The position numbers and the translations under genes were made by a program. From the NCBI RefSeq assembly GCF_964020165.1, contig NZ_OZ026537.1:310001-374000 (forward strand): 64,000 nt of DNA, in the 5' to 3' direction. Positions 18,258 through 27,290 of the stretch are shown piece by piece. The notes below the pieces were generated by a model that was given only the letters and a program-made list of their open reading frames with translations, made no database searches and had not been told where the DNA came from. The DNA is from Buchnera aphidicola (Drepanosiphum platanoidis) (lineage in GTDB: Bacteria > Pseudomonadota > Gammaproteobacteria > Enterobacterales > Enterobacteriaceae). Each line of letters opens with the position of its first letter. Within the stretch, counting starts at the first letter, position 1.

Positions 18258-18284
18258 ATTTTATAATATTTTTAGGAAAAATAA

Positions 18285-18638
18285 ATGAGTATTTTTTCAA
18301 AAAAATTTGATTTTTTAAATACAAATAATTTAAATATGAAATTTTTTAACATGGAAAATATGCATCATTATTTTAAGATAATAATAAATTATATAAATTT
18401 AAATTATTTTAAATTAATTATCATTTTTTTTATGGTAGTATTAGCATTTATACAAATTAAATTTTTTATTTTTATGAAAAGAAATACAATGATTAAAATG
18501 AAATCTCAAATATGTCTTGATAAAAAAAATAATATTTTTGTTATAGATATTAAAAATGTCACATTAGTTCTTGGTGTTTCTTCCAAAAATATTGTATGCT
18601 TGCATAAGTTTTCAAAGAAACAAAAAAATTTAGAATAA
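18285..18638 (+). CDS. fliO: Flagellar biosynthesis protein FliO
   Basis: Small membrane protein that aids assembly of the FliP export gate. The protein has 117 residues. One strong transmembrane helix is centred near residues 45-62 ([20 protein letters not shown]). A cytoplasmic SpoA-like tail follows, in which [20 protein letters not shown] matches the FliO pattern of a V-D-x-x-LVLGV core. Overall similarity is low, so the call leans on this motif and on the position between fliN and fliP. Confidence 0.82.
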   Translation: MSIFSKKFDFLNTNNLNMKFFNMENMHHYFKIIINYINLNYFKLIIIFFMVVLAFIQIKFFIFMKRNTMIKMKSQICLDKKNNIFVIDIKNVTLVLGVSSKNIVCLHKFSKKQKNLE

Positions 18639-18684
18639 TTATTATATAAAATTAATAAAAATATTTTACAGTGGAATAATAGAC

Positions 18685-19437
18685 ATGAATCGTCTTTTAA
18701 TAATTTTTTTTTTTTTTTTTAGTCATTTTTCTTATTCTCAAGAATTATTACCATCAAAAAATAATGAAATATTTTCATCTATAAGCAATTTTTTATCGAA
18801 TAATAACAATTTATCTATTTCTATTCCAACCTTAATATTCACATTATTATTAACTTTTATTCCTATCATTATTTTAATGACAACAGCTTTTACAAGAATA
18901 ATAATTGTTTTTAGTCTATTAAGAAATGCATTAGGTACTCCTTACTCTCCTCCTAATCAGGTATTAATAGGATTATCTTTATTTTTAACATTTTTTGTAA
19001 TGAATCCTACTTTAAATACGATATATAAAAATTCATATGTTCCATATATAAAAAAAGAAATTGTTTTTAGTGATGCTTTGCAGGAAGGAATTATTCCATT
19101 AAAAAAATTTATGTTTTCACAAACTAGAAAATCAGATTTAATGTTATTTTCTAAATTTGCTCATGTAAATAATAGTAAAAATTTTAATGATGTTCCTTTA
19201 ATGGTATTAATTCCTTCATTTATAACAAGTGAATTAACTACTGCATTTAAAATAGGTTTTACTATATTTGTTCCTTTTTTAATTATAGATTTAATTGTAG
19301 CAAGTATTTTAATGTCTTTAGGAATGATGATGATTCCTCCATCTACAATTTCTTTACCATTTAAAATTATGATTTTTGTTTTATCAGATGGTTGGAAATT
19401 ATTAATAAATTCTTTAATAAAAAGTTTTTATTATTGA
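18685..19437 (+). CDS. fliP: Flagellar export-gate protein FliP
   Basis: Core channel subunit of the flagellar type III export gate. The protein has 250 residues (E. coli 245). A cleavable signal peptide is apparent ([16 protein letters not shown]). It is followed by [20 protein letters not shown] and [18 protein letters not shown], then the FliP signature near the end, [20 protein letters not shown] and [10 protein letters not shown]. Conservation is high, which argues for selection on export function. 47 bp before fliQ. Confidence 0.96.
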   Translation: MNRLLIIFFFFFSHFSYSQELLPSKNNEIFSSISNFLSNNNNLSISIPTLIFTLLLTFIPIIILMTTAFTRIIIVFSLLRNALGTPYSPPNQVLIGLSLFLTFFVMNPTLNTIYKNSYVPYIKKEIVFSDALQEGIIPLKKFMFSQTRKSDLMLFSKFAHVNNSKNFNDVPLMVLIPSFITSELTTAFKIGFTIFVPFLIIDLIVASILMSLGMMMIPPSTISLPFKIMIFVLSDGWKLLINSLIKSFYY

Positions 19438-19484
19438 TAAAAAAATACAAAAAATTTAAATAATTAATTTTTAGACAGGATAAA

Positions 19485-19757
19485 ATGGACATTGAGCCAG
19501 TATCAATTTTATTTTTTAATTCTAGTAAAATTTTTTTAATTTTATCTTCTCCTTTATTATTATCAATTTTGTTTATTGGTTTAATAATTAGTATTTTTCA
19601 GACTGTTACTCAAATTAATGAGCAAAATTTATCATTTTTTCCTAAAATTATTTCATTAATTTTTATTTTATTTTTTTTAGGTTCTTGGATGATACAAATT
19701 TTAGTAAATTATATGCAAGATATTCTTACTAACATTATTATTTTAGGTCTTAATTAA
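19485..19757 (+). CDS. fliQ: Flagellar export-gate protein FliQ
   Basis: Small export-gate subunit of 90 residues (E. coli 89). It forms two transmembrane hairpin helices: PLLLSILFIGLIISIFQTVT and the second LIFILFFLGSWMIQIL. The FQTVTQINEQNLSFFPKI turn is the FliQ signature. It lies between fliP and fliR with 17 bp to fliR; MDIEPVSILFF fits the family start. It assembles with FliP and FliR in the inner membrane. Confidence 0.95.
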   Translation: MDIEPVSILFFNSSKIFLILSSPLLLSILFIGLIISIFQTVTQINEQNLSFFPKIISLIFILFFLGSWMIQILVNYMQDILTNIIILGLN

Positions 19758-19774
19758 TTTTTTATTTATAAATT

Positions 19775-20548
19775 ATGATGGAAATTTTTAACAATTTAAA
19801 TTTTTTATCTCAAATATCTTGTTTTATATTAGTTTTTTTACGAATATTTACTTCAATGTTTTTTATACCAATTTTTAATGATAAATTATTTAGTTTAACT
19901 AGTAAAATAATTTATGCATTAATATTGAGTGGTTTAATAGTGCCTTTTACATATAATCCATATATTTCATTGTTAGATGAAAAATTTATTTTAATATTAT
20001 TTAATCAAATATTAATTGGATCTATTATTGGATTTCATTTTTTTTGTATTTTATCAATTTCTAGTTTTATGGGAGAAGTTTTAAGTTCACAAATAGGTTT
20101 ATCATTTGCAAATTCTATTAATTTAAACAATCATTTGTTTCAACCAATTTTGTCTAAATTTTTTAACTTATTATTATTGTTAGTTTTTTTATTTATGAAT
20201 GGTCATATAATAGGTTTATTTATTTTAATGAATAGTTTTTTTTATTTTCCATTATTAAATAAAATTATTTTAAAAAATTTTATTTTTATATTTTTGAAAT
20301 TTTTTAAAATTAATTTTTTTTATAGCATTAATTTAATTTTACCTTTTGTAATTATTTTTATTTTATTAAATTTATTGTTAGGTTTTTTAAATAAGTTTAT
20401 TCCTCAAATTTCTTTTATAACAATTGGTTTTTCACTTAATATTATTATAATGTTATATATTTTAAATCATTCAATTTTTTTTATTATTAATTTTATAAAA
20501 ATTTTTTTAAATAAATATTATTATTTAATTTTTGATATTTTAAAATAA
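19775..20548 (+). CDS. fliR: Flagellar export-gate protein FliR
   Basis: Last gene of the fliN-O-P-Q-R unit; completes the FliP5-FliQ4-FliR1 type gate. The protein has 257 residues (E. coli 261). It is highly hydrophobic with about six transmembrane segments. FliR signatures include CFILVFLRIFTSMFFIPIF and GEVLSSQIGLSFANSINLN, and the late LGFLNKFIPQISFITIGFSL. A hairpin terminator follows. Phe/Ile/Leu-rich composition reflects the AT bias. Confidence 0.94.
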   Translation: MMEIFNNLNFLSQISCFILVFLRIFTSMFFIPIFNDKLFSLTSKIIYALILSGLIVPFTYNPYISLLDEKFILILFNQILIGSIIGFHFFCILSISSFMGEVLSSQIGLSFANSINLNNHLFQPILSKFFNLLLLLVFLFMNGHIIGLFILMNSFFYFPLLNKIILKNFIFIFLKFFKINFFYSINLILPFVIIFILLNLLLGFLNKFIPQISFITIGFSLNIIIMLYILNHSIFFIINFIKIFLNKYYYLIFDILK

Positions 20549-20634
20549 AAATTTTTAAAAATTTTTTTATATTTAAATTTTTTTTGATATAAGAAAATGA
20601 TATAAATTTTTAATTTTTAAAGTTTTAGAGTTTT

Positions 20635-20669
20635 TAAATATAGTATAAAAAATTTTTATACTATATTTA
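20635..20669. terminator. Hairpin terminator between fliR and rpmG
   Basis: An inverted repeat of about 15 bp, left arm from 20635 (TAAATATAGTATAAA) and right arm ending at 20669, has a short loop and is followed on + by TAAAGTTTTTTTA. It lies between the convergent fliR and rpmG genes and may work in both directions. It is nearly all A/T, so stability is modest. Confidence 0.55.
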
Positions 20670-20698
20670 TAAAGTTTTTTTATTTTATAAAAATTTTT

Positions 20699-20866
20699 TT
20701 ATTTTATTTTATATTCTTTATATAATACTCTTTTTCTAATTATTGGATCATATTTTTTTAAAATTAATTTTTTAGAATTATTTCTTTTATTTTTAGTCGT
20801 AGTATAATAATGACCTGTTTTTGCACTAGAAATAAGTTTAATGGTTAATCTAGAACTTTTTGCCAT
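20699..20866 (-). CDS. rpmG: 50S ribosomal protein L33
   Basis: 55 residues, translated directly from the minus strand: [20 protein letters not shown], then [20 protein letters not shown] and a Lys-rich tail ending EYKIK. This is the typical bacterial L33 length and pattern (SxxxTGHxYTTxKNKR...KKYDP). It carries no zinc-binding Cys pairs, as in E. coli. It follows rpmB by 40 bp on the same strand, the conserved rpmB-rpmG operon. Confidence 0.95.
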   Translation of the reverse strand: MAKSSRLTIKLISSAKTGHYYTTTKNKRNNSKKLILKKYDPIIRKRVLYKEYKIK

Positions 20867-20906
20867 ATTTATTATCATCCAAAATTAAGTTTTTTTATTA
20901 AAATTA

Positions 20907-21122
20907 TTATATATTTTTTAATATTGTATCTATACCTTTTTTATTAATAATTCGGGTTCCTTTGTTTGAAATTTTTAATTTTACAAATCTTTTTTTATCA
21001 AATGACCAAAATTTTTTTTTTTTTATATTAGGGTAAAAACGTCTTTTAGAAGAATTTAAAGCATGAGATCTTTTGTTTCCAAACATTGATTTTTTTTTTG
21101 TAAGTTGACAAATTTTAGACAT
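20907..21122 (-). CDS. rpmB: 50S ribosomal protein L28
   Basis: 71 residues (E. coli 78), starting MSKICQLTKKKSMFGNKRSH. The family signature GNKRSHALNSSKRRFYPN and the later VKLKISNKGTRIINKKGID are clear. The C-terminus is a few residues shorter than usual. First gene of the rpmB-rpmG operon, 132 bp downstream of ppa on the same strand. Confidence 0.95.
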   Translation of the reverse strand: MSKICQLTKKKSMFGNKRSHALNSSKRRFYPNIKKKKFWSFDKKRFVKLKISNKGTRIINKKGIDTILKNI

Positions 21123-21254
21123 AAAATTTAATTATCCAGTGTTAATAATTATTGGTAAAAGTTAATTTTTTTAATAAATTAATTTTTAAAATTTCTTAAT
21201 ATATTTTTATATGTAAATATAACAAGTACAATTTATATTATAATAATTTTATAT

Positions 21255-21773
21255 TTAATTTTTTTTTTTTTTTAAATATTTTTTATAAGAATTTTCTATT
21301 ATTTTTTGTGATTTTTTTTTATTTCCCCAATTTTTTACTTTAGACCATTTATTATTTTCTAAATTTTTATAATATTTGAAAAAATGAGTAATTTTTTTTA
21401 ATACAATTTCTGATATATCTGAAATGTTTTTTATAAAGTTATATTCTTCTGAAATACTTTTGTGAGGAACACATAAAATTTTAAAATCTATCCCAGATTC
21501 ATCTTCCATATTCAAAATCCCAATTGTTCTACATTTTATAATAGATAATGGAGCTAAAGGATAAGGAGTAATAACCAGAGCATCCAAAGGATCTTTATCT
21601 AAAGAAAGAGTTTTTTTAATATAACCATAATTACATGGATAATGCATAGATGTAGGAATAAATCTATCTACAATTAAATTATTTTTGTGTATTTCGTATT
21701 TTATAGGATCTGAATTAGCTGATATTTCAATTTTTACATAAAAATTTTTGTAAAATTTATTTTTAAGATTCAT
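21255..21773 (-). CDS. ppa: Inorganic pyrophosphatase
   Basis: Hydrolyses pyrophosphate and so drives biosynthetic reactions such as tRNA charging. The protein has 172 residues (E. coli 176). Family I signatures are present: EISANSDPIKYEIHK near the N-terminus, HYPCNYGYI, and the metal-binding DKDPLDALVI with the three catalytic aspartates. DESGIDFKILCVP and the C-terminal HFFKYYKNLE are also typical. It diverges from pmbA. Confidence 0.96.
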   Translation of the reverse strand: MNLKNKFYKNFYVKIEISANSDPIKYEIHKNNLIVDRFIPTSMHYPCNYGYIKKTLSLDKDPLDALVITPYPLAPLSIIKCRTIGILNMEDESGIDFKILCVPHKSISEEYNFIKNISDISEIVLKKITHFFKYYKNLENNKWSKVKNWGNKKKSQKIIENSYKKYLKKKKN

Positions 21774-22019
21774 TTTTGATTTCTCTAAATTTTGAATTTA
21801 AAAAATTATTTTTATTTTTTATTATTATAATATAGTATTTATTTTAATAGATGTTTTTTTGATTAAATTTTAATTTTTTGTAAGAACTAAAATTGATGAT
21901 GATATAATAAAATATAATTTTATTATATAATATGTAAAATAAATTTGTTTATTATTAAAAAATTTTTTAGTATTTTTAATAGTAATTTTTATTATAAACT
22001 TTTGTTGAGACAATATTTT

Positions 22020-23369
22020 ATGTTAAATATAAAAAAGTTTTTAAAATATGAAGATTTATTAAAAACAATTGTAGTAAAATCTTTAAAATTTTTAAAAAAT
22101 AAAGTTGATTATGCAGAAGTTTCAATTAAAAAGAGTATTGGTCATAACTTTTTAATAAGAACTGGGAAGTTAGAAACATTAGAATTAAATGATGATATAT
22201 ATATATCTATAATAGTGTATAAAAATAATAGAAAAGGTTCTGCTTCTTCTAATAATTTAAAATGGAGTTCTATAAAAAAAACAATTTTTACTGCTATTGA
22301 AATTTCTGAACAAACATATTTAGATAAATATTTAATAGTTCCTAAAAAAAAATATTTTTTTTCAGATTATGTAGATTTAAAAACATTTTATCCCATAATG
22401 TATACTTTAAAAGAAATTTTAAAATTAACTATTTTAACTGAAAATTATTCAATAAATTTTGATCATAAAATTTTTAATAGTGAAGGTAGTAATTTTTATA
22501 GTAGTAATAGTATTTTTGTTTTTGGAAATACTTATAATATAATAAAATCTTATAAAACTAGTATATATTTTTTGTCAATTTCTGTGTTAGCAAAAAATAA
22601 AAGTTCTGTTAAAAGTAATTTTAATTATACATTATCTAGAAATTTTAATACTTTAGATAAACCTAAAAAAATTGGAGAAAAATGCTCTAAAATGGTTTTA
22701 AAAAAATTAAATTCTAAAAAAATTATTAGTCAAAAAATACCAGTAATTTTTTCTAAAGAAATTTCAAACAGTTTGTTTAAACATTTATTTTATGCTATTC
22801 AAGGAGTGAATGTTTATAAAAAATCTACTTTTTTATTAAATTTTTTGAATAAAAAGATATTTCCTAGTTGGTTAAACATTTTTGAAAATTCTCAACTTTT
22901 AGGAGGGTTAGGATCTCGTTTATTTGATAATGAAGGTATTTTTTCTAAACCTAAATATATTATTAAAAATGGTATTTTAAAAACTTGGTTATTAGATAAT
23001 TATTCTTCAAACAGATTAAATTTAAAAAATACAGGAAATTCTGGTGAAATTTATAATTGGATTTTTTCTAATACTTTAAATCAAAAATTTTTTTTTAAAG
23101 ATTTATTAAAAAAAATGAAAACTGGAGTAATTATTAATGAATTAATGGGTCAGGGTGTAGATATTAATACTGGAAACTATTCTAGAGGAGCTTCAGGGTT
23201 TTGGGTTGAAAATTCTAAAATTAAATATCCTATTAGTGAAATAACTGTTTCTGGAAATTTAAAAAAAATTTATAAAAACATAATATGTATGAGTAATGAT
23301 ACAAATTTTAAAAATGAAATTTTATCTGGTTCTATTTTGGTTAAATCTGCAAATATTTCGGGTCTTTAA
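22020..23369 (+). CDS. pmbA: Metalloprotease-family protein PmbA (TldE)
   Basis: Partner of TldD in a peptidase that in E. coli matures microcin B17 and clears unfolded peptides; the symbiont substrate is unknown. The ATG at 22020 gives 449 residues (E. coli 450), so I chose it over a TTG 75 bp upstream. Strong motifs are NRKGSASSNNLKWSS, VYKKSTFLLNFL, DNEGIFS, TWLLDNYSSNRLNLKNTGN, ELMGQGVDINTGNYSRGASG and ISEITVSGNL. TldE lacks the zinc motif of TldD, and none is seen here. It diverges from ppa. Confidence 0.93.
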   Translation: MLNIKKFLKYEDLLKTIVVKSLKFLKNKVDYAEVSIKKSIGHNFLIRTGKLETLELNDDIYISIIVYKNNRKGSASSNNLKWSSIKKTIFTAIEISEQTYLDKYLIVPKKKYFFSDYVDLKTFYPIMYTLKEILKLTILTENYSINFDHKIFNSEGSNFYSSNSIFVFGNTYNIIKSYKTSIYFLSISVLAKNKSSVKSNFNYTLSRNFNTLDKPKKIGEKCSKMVLKKLNSKKIISQKIPVIFSKEISNSLFKHLFYAIQGVNVYKKSTFLLNFLNKKIFPSWLNIFENSQLLGGLGSRLFDNEGIFSKPKYIIKNGILKTWLLDNYSSNRLNLKNTGNSGEIYNWIFSNTLNQKFFFKDLLKKMKTGVIINELMGQGVDINTGNYSRGASGFWVENSKIKYPISEITVSGNLKKIYKNIICMSNDTNFKNEILSGSILVKSANISGL

Positions 23370-23440
23370 TTTAAATTTAATATTTATAAATAAAATTTTT
23401 TTTAATAAAAAATTATTATATTTTATATATAGTTTTTTAT

Positions 23441-23896
23441 GAAGTTGGCGAAATAAGCCGGGTTCTGTAATTATACAGTCATTTATCTGGACTAAATATC
23501 ACTATTTAGTTCTAGCGGTCTACCCTGGTTTAATCATGGACCATGTTTTAAATAAACCTATATTTGACCTTGCTCCAAGTGGAGTTTACCAAGCTATAAT
23601 TGTTACCAATTATACGGTACGCTCTTACCGTACCTTTTCACCCTTACTAATTATTTATTTATTTATTTTTTTCAAATAATATTAAATAATAAGCGGTTTT
23701 TTTTCTGAGGCACTAATTCGTAATATTGTTATAAAAAATTTATTAATTATTATTATTTAAATTATAACAATATTCCCAGATGTTATCTGGCACTTTGTCC
23801 TATGGAGCCCGGACTTTCCTCTCTTTTATTTTATTTTTACTATAATTTTATATATAATAAAATTTATATACAAAGAGCGACTGTTTAGCCAACTTC
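23441..23896 (-). ncRNA. rnpB: RNase P catalytic RNA (M1 RNA), expanded
   Basis: Processes tRNA 5' ends. Read on the minus strand it starts GAAGTTGGCTAAACAGTCGC and ends AGCCGGCTTATTTCG-like bases before CGCCAACTTC, so the terminal helix P1 closes (GAAGTTGG with CCAACTTC). Universally conserved blocks are present: GAGGAAAGTCCGGGCTCCAT, GTAAGGGTGAAAAGGTACGG, GGTAAACTCCACTTGGAGCA, and AGAACCCGGCTTATTTCG. The gene is about 456 nt against 377 in E. coli. The extra bases are A/T-rich extensions of peripheral helices, notably a long hairpin replacing P9 (around 23700-23775) and a longer P12 region. It begins only 32 bp downstream of the rsmI stop codon. Confidence 0.95.
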
Positions 23897-23928
23897 ATTA
23901 TCAATGATATATTATTTTTTTTGTTTTG

Positions 23929-24816
23929 TCATTTTTTTAATTTCATAAAATATTTATAGAAAAATTTTTTTTTTTTTAAAAAAATTTTCGATGCTATATA
24001 TGCAGCTTTTGAGCAAGACAGCTTTTTTTTTAAAATTTTTAAAATTATTTTTTTTTTTTTAGAAATTTTTTTAAATTTAAAAAAAGATTTTAACTTTTTT
24101 TTATATTTTTCGATGATTATAACAAATTCTCCTTTAAAAATTATTTTTTTTTTTTTAATTATTTTTATTAAATTTCCTACTTTTGTTTGATAAATATTTT
24201 CCCAATATTTTGTTAGTTCTCTAGCAATAGTAATTTTTCTATTTTTTTCAAAAATTTTTGAAATTCTTTTTAAATTATTTATAATTCGATATTTAGACTC
24301 GTAAATAATAAGAGTAAATTTTTGAATTGATAGTTTTTTTAATGTTTTTATACATTTTTTTTTTTTTAATGGCAAAAATCCTACATATAAAAATTTATTT
24401 GAAGAAATTCCCGAAGAACATAGCGCAGTAATTGCAGCGCATGCCCCTGGAATTGGAACAACTTTTATTTTTTTTTTATGGCATTTTTTAACTAAATTAA
24501 AGCCAGGATCATTAATAAGGGGGGTTCCTGCATTTGAAATTAAAGCTATTTTATAATTATTTTTTAATTTTAAAATGATAGATGATAATTTTTTTTTTTC
24601 ATTATGTTCATGAAAAGAAATCATTTTTTTTTTAATTTTAAACTTTTTTAAAATTTTTAATGTATTAAAACAATTTTCTGCGAGAATAAAATCTATTTTT
24701 TTTAAAATTTTAATAGCTCGATAAGTAATATCTTTAATATTACCGATAGGAGTAGCTATAATATATAGAGTTCCTGTTTTCATATTTAACTTTTTTTTAA
24801 TCTTTAATAAGTTCAA
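23929..24816 (-). CDS. rsmI: 16S rRNA (cytidine-1402-2'-O)-methyltransferase RsmI
   Basis: Methylates the ribose of C1402 in the decoding centre of 16S rRNA using SAM. The open frame has 295 residues (E. coli 286). Signatures are GTLYIIATPIGNIKDITYRA, the GTPLINDPGF loop, the SAM-site VVPIPGACAAITAL and ELTKYWENIYQTKVG. The C-terminal region is Lys-rich. A shorter start at MKTGTLYI (24783) is also credible, since neither start has a clear Shine-Dalgarno. It lies just upstream of rnpB on the same strand and diverges from fabB. Confidence 0.93.
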   Translation of the reverse strand: MNLLKIKKKLNMKTGTLYIIATPIGNIKDITYRAIKILKKIDFILAENCFNTLKILKKFKIKKKMISFHEHNEKKKLSSIILKLKNNYKIALISNAGTPLINDPGFNLVKKCHKKKIKVVPIPGACAAITALCSSGISSNKFLYVGFLPLKKKKCIKTLKKLSIQKFTLIIYESKYRIINNLKRISKIFEKNRKITIARELTKYWENIYQTKVGNLIKIIKKKKIIFKGEFVIIIEKYKKKLKSFFKFKKISKKKKIILKILKKKLSCSKAAYIASKIFLKKKKFFYKYFMKLKK

Positions 24817-24925
24817 AATTGATTTTTTAATTTTAAAAATTAAATTTTTTAAAATATTTGTAATTTATAAAATTTTCTAAAATAATAAAATTTTTTAAAA
24901 TATATAAAATTTAAAGAGAAATTTT

Positions 24926-26179
24926 GTGAAAAGAGTAGTTATTACTGGTTTAGGCATTATTTCTAGCATTGGAAATAATAAATTAGAAGTTGAAAAATCT
25001 TTAAAAAATAGTATTTCAGGTATTTCTTTTTCTAAAGAAATGAAAAATTTTGGATTAAAAAGTAATGTTTGGGCTCCTATAAAAAATAATTTTTCAAAAA
25101 AATTATTTCATGATTTAAAAATGTTAAAATATATGAATTTTTCTAGTTTTTATGCATATATTTCTATGATGGAAGCTATACAAGATGCTTTTTTAAAAAA
25201 TTTTCAATATAAAAAAAATTCTAATATAGGCGTAATTGTAGGATCTGGATGTGGATATTTAAATTTTGAAAAATTATTTTTTAATTCCAAAGATAATATT
25301 ATTCAATCTAAAAACTTTAAAAAAATTAAATTAGATCCATATTTATTATTTAAAACTATGCCTTCTAATATTTCTGCTTGTTTATCAACTATTTTTAAAA
25401 TTTATGGAACAACATATTCTATGAGTTCAGCATGTGCAACTTCTTCTCATTGTATTGGTCATGCTTATGAATTAATACGTTCTGGAAAACAAAATATAAT
25501 TTTTTCCGGAGGATCAGAAGAATTAAATGTTAATTTAGCTTGTTTTTTTGATATTTTAGGAGTATTATCAAAAAAATTTAATTTTTCCCCTAAAGAATCT
25601 TCTAGACCTTATGATATAAATCGTGATGGTTTTGTAATTTCTTCAGGAAGTGGTATTTTAGTTTTAGAAGAGATGAATCATGCACTTTCAAGAAACGCAA
25701 GAATTTATGCTGAAATTATTGGATATGGTACTTCGTCAGATGGACATAGTATGTTTTTTCCTTCAAAAAAAGGTGTATTAAGATGCATGAAAAATGCTCT
25801 TAAACAAATATTTTATCATAAACATAAAATAGATTATATAAATACTCATGGAACATCTACTAAAATTGGTGATTTAAATGAATTAAAAGCTATTTTAAAA
25901 ATTTTTAAAAAACGTGATTTAAAAAAAATATTGATTTCTTCTACGAAATCTATTACTGGTCATTCTTTAGGTGCTTCTGGTGTACATGCAATTATAAATA
26001 CAATTTTAATGTTTCAAAATAATTTTGTAGCTCCAAATCAAAATATTGTAAAATTAGATAAATTTTCAAAAAATATAAATCTTATACAAAAAAAAAAAGA
26101 TGTTAGTATTAATATTGCAATGATCAATAATTTTGGATTTGGAGGAACAAATGCATCTTTAATATTAAAAAAATTTTAA
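24926..26179 (+). CDS. fabB: 3-oxoacyl-[acyl-carrier-protein] synthase I (FabB)
   Basis: Condensing enzyme of fatty acid elongation. The protein has 417 residues (E. coli 406). The Cys-His-His triad is complete: C170 in SSACATSSHC, His in NTHGTSTKIGD, and His in TGHSLGASG. The C-terminal NNFGFGGTNASL loop is present. Start codon is GTG (24926), giving MKRVVITGLGIISSIG that matches E. coli FabB; AAAGAGAA upstream serves as ribosome-binding site. It diverges from rsmI and is followed by talA after 84 bp. Confidence 0.96.
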   Translation: MKRVVITGLGIISSIGNNKLEVEKSLKNSISGISFSKEMKNFGLKSNVWAPIKNNFSKKLFHDLKMLKYMNFSSFYAYISMMEAIQDAFLKNFQYKKNSNIGVIVGSGCGYLNFEKLFFNSKDNIIQSKNFKKIKLDPYLLFKTMPSNISACLSTIFKIYGTTYSMSSACATSSHCIGHAYELIRSGKQNIIFSGGSEELNVNLACFFDILGVLSKKFNFSPKESSRPYDINRDGFVISSGSGILVLEEMNHALSRNARIYAEIIGYGTSSDGHSMFFPSKKGVLRCMKNALKQIFYHKHKIDYINTHGTSTKIGDLNELKAILKIFKKRDLKKILISSTKSITGHSLGASGVHAIINTILMFQNNFVAPNQNIVKLDKFSKNINLIQKKKDVSINIAMINNFGFGGTNASLILKKF

Positions 26180-26263
26180 AATTAATATTTTATAAAATAT
26201 TAAAATTTTGAATTATAATATAATTATATAAATAAATATTACAACAATAGAGATAATTTTATT

Positions 26264-27232
26264 ATGAATAATATCAAAGTTAATCAATTAGAGCAATTAA
26301 AAAAATATACTAAAGTTGTAGTTGATAGTGGAGATATTGATTTTATTAGGAAATATTCTCCTGAAGATGCAACTACAAATCCTTCTTTAATTTTACAAGT
26401 AGTTCAATCTAAGAAGTATGAATCTTTAGTCCAAAATGCTATTTTATATAGTAAAAAAAAATGTAAGTTCTTAAATTCTAGAATAAAAACTTGTATTGAC
26501 AAAATTATAGTAGAAATTGGAATTAAAATATTAAAAGTTATTGATGGTTTTATTTCGAGTGAAGTAGATGCAAGATTATCTTTTAATAAAGATGAATGCA
26601 TTAAAAAAGCTTATGAGTTAATTTCGTTATATGAAGAAAAAGGAATTAGTAGATCTAGAGTATTAATTAAGTTAGCTTCTACATGGGAATGTATTCAAGC
26701 TGCAAAAGAATTAAAAAAAGATAATATTAATTGTAATATGACATTGTTATTTTCTTTTGCTCAAGCTCAAGCATGTGCTGAAGCTAATGTATTTTTAATA
26801 TCTCCTTTTGTAGGAAGAATATTTGATTGGTATGTAACTAAAAATCCTACTTTTAAATATAAATTAGGAAAAGATCCTGGAGTAGAATCTGTCAAAAAAA
26901 TTTTTGATTATTATAAAAAATATGATTATAAAACAATAATTATGGGAGCGAGTTTTAGAAATGTTGAACAAATTTTAGAATTGTCTGGTTGTGATCGATT
27001 AACAATTTCTCCTAATTTATTAAATCAATTAAAAAATTGTTATAAACCTATTTCAAAAAAATTATTAATACCTAAAAAAAAATTAAAAAATTTAAACAAT
27101 ATCTTAACAGAATCAGATTTTCGTTGGTTTCATAATGAAGATTTAATGGCTGTAGAAAAATTATCTGAAGGAATTAAAAATTTTAATTCTGATCAATTAA
27201 TTTTAGAAAGTATAATATCAAAAAAAATATAA
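26264..27232 (+). CDS. talA: Transaldolase
   Basis: Moves a dihydroxyacetone unit between sedoheptulose-7-phosphate and glyceraldehyde-3-phosphate in the non-oxidative pentose phosphate pathway. The protein has 322 residues (E. coli TalA 316). The Schiff-base lysine is K136 in [14 protein letters not shown], and D22-region [13 protein letters not shown] and [17 protein letters not shown] are typical. It is paired with tkt 58 bp downstream, as talA-tktB in E. coli, which is why I use talA rather than talB. Confidence 0.95.
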   Translation: MNNIKVNQLEQLKKYTKVVVDSGDIDFIRKYSPEDATTNPSLILQVVQSKKYESLVQNAILYSKKKCKFLNSRIKTCIDKIIVEIGIKILKVIDGFISSEVDARLSFNKDECIKKAYELISLYEEKGISRSRVLIKLASTWECIQAAKELKKDNINCNMTLLFSFAQAQACAEANVFLISPFVGRIFDWYVTKNPTFKYKLGKDPGVESVKKIFDYYKKYDYKTIIMGASFRNVEQILELSGCDRLTISPNLLNQLKNCYKPISKKLLIPKKKLKNLNNILTESDFRWFHNEDLMAVEKLSEGIKNFNSDQLILESIISKKI

Positions 27233-27290
27233 TAAAATAAAAAATTAAATAAAATTTATAAAAATTTATAATATTAAAACTGGAAAAAAA

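Noticed and set aside
21945-22019. Upstream TTG start for pmbA adding 25 residues
   Set aside because: The added residues are unconserved Phe/Ile/Asn filler; the ATG at 22020 gives 449 residues, matching the family length.
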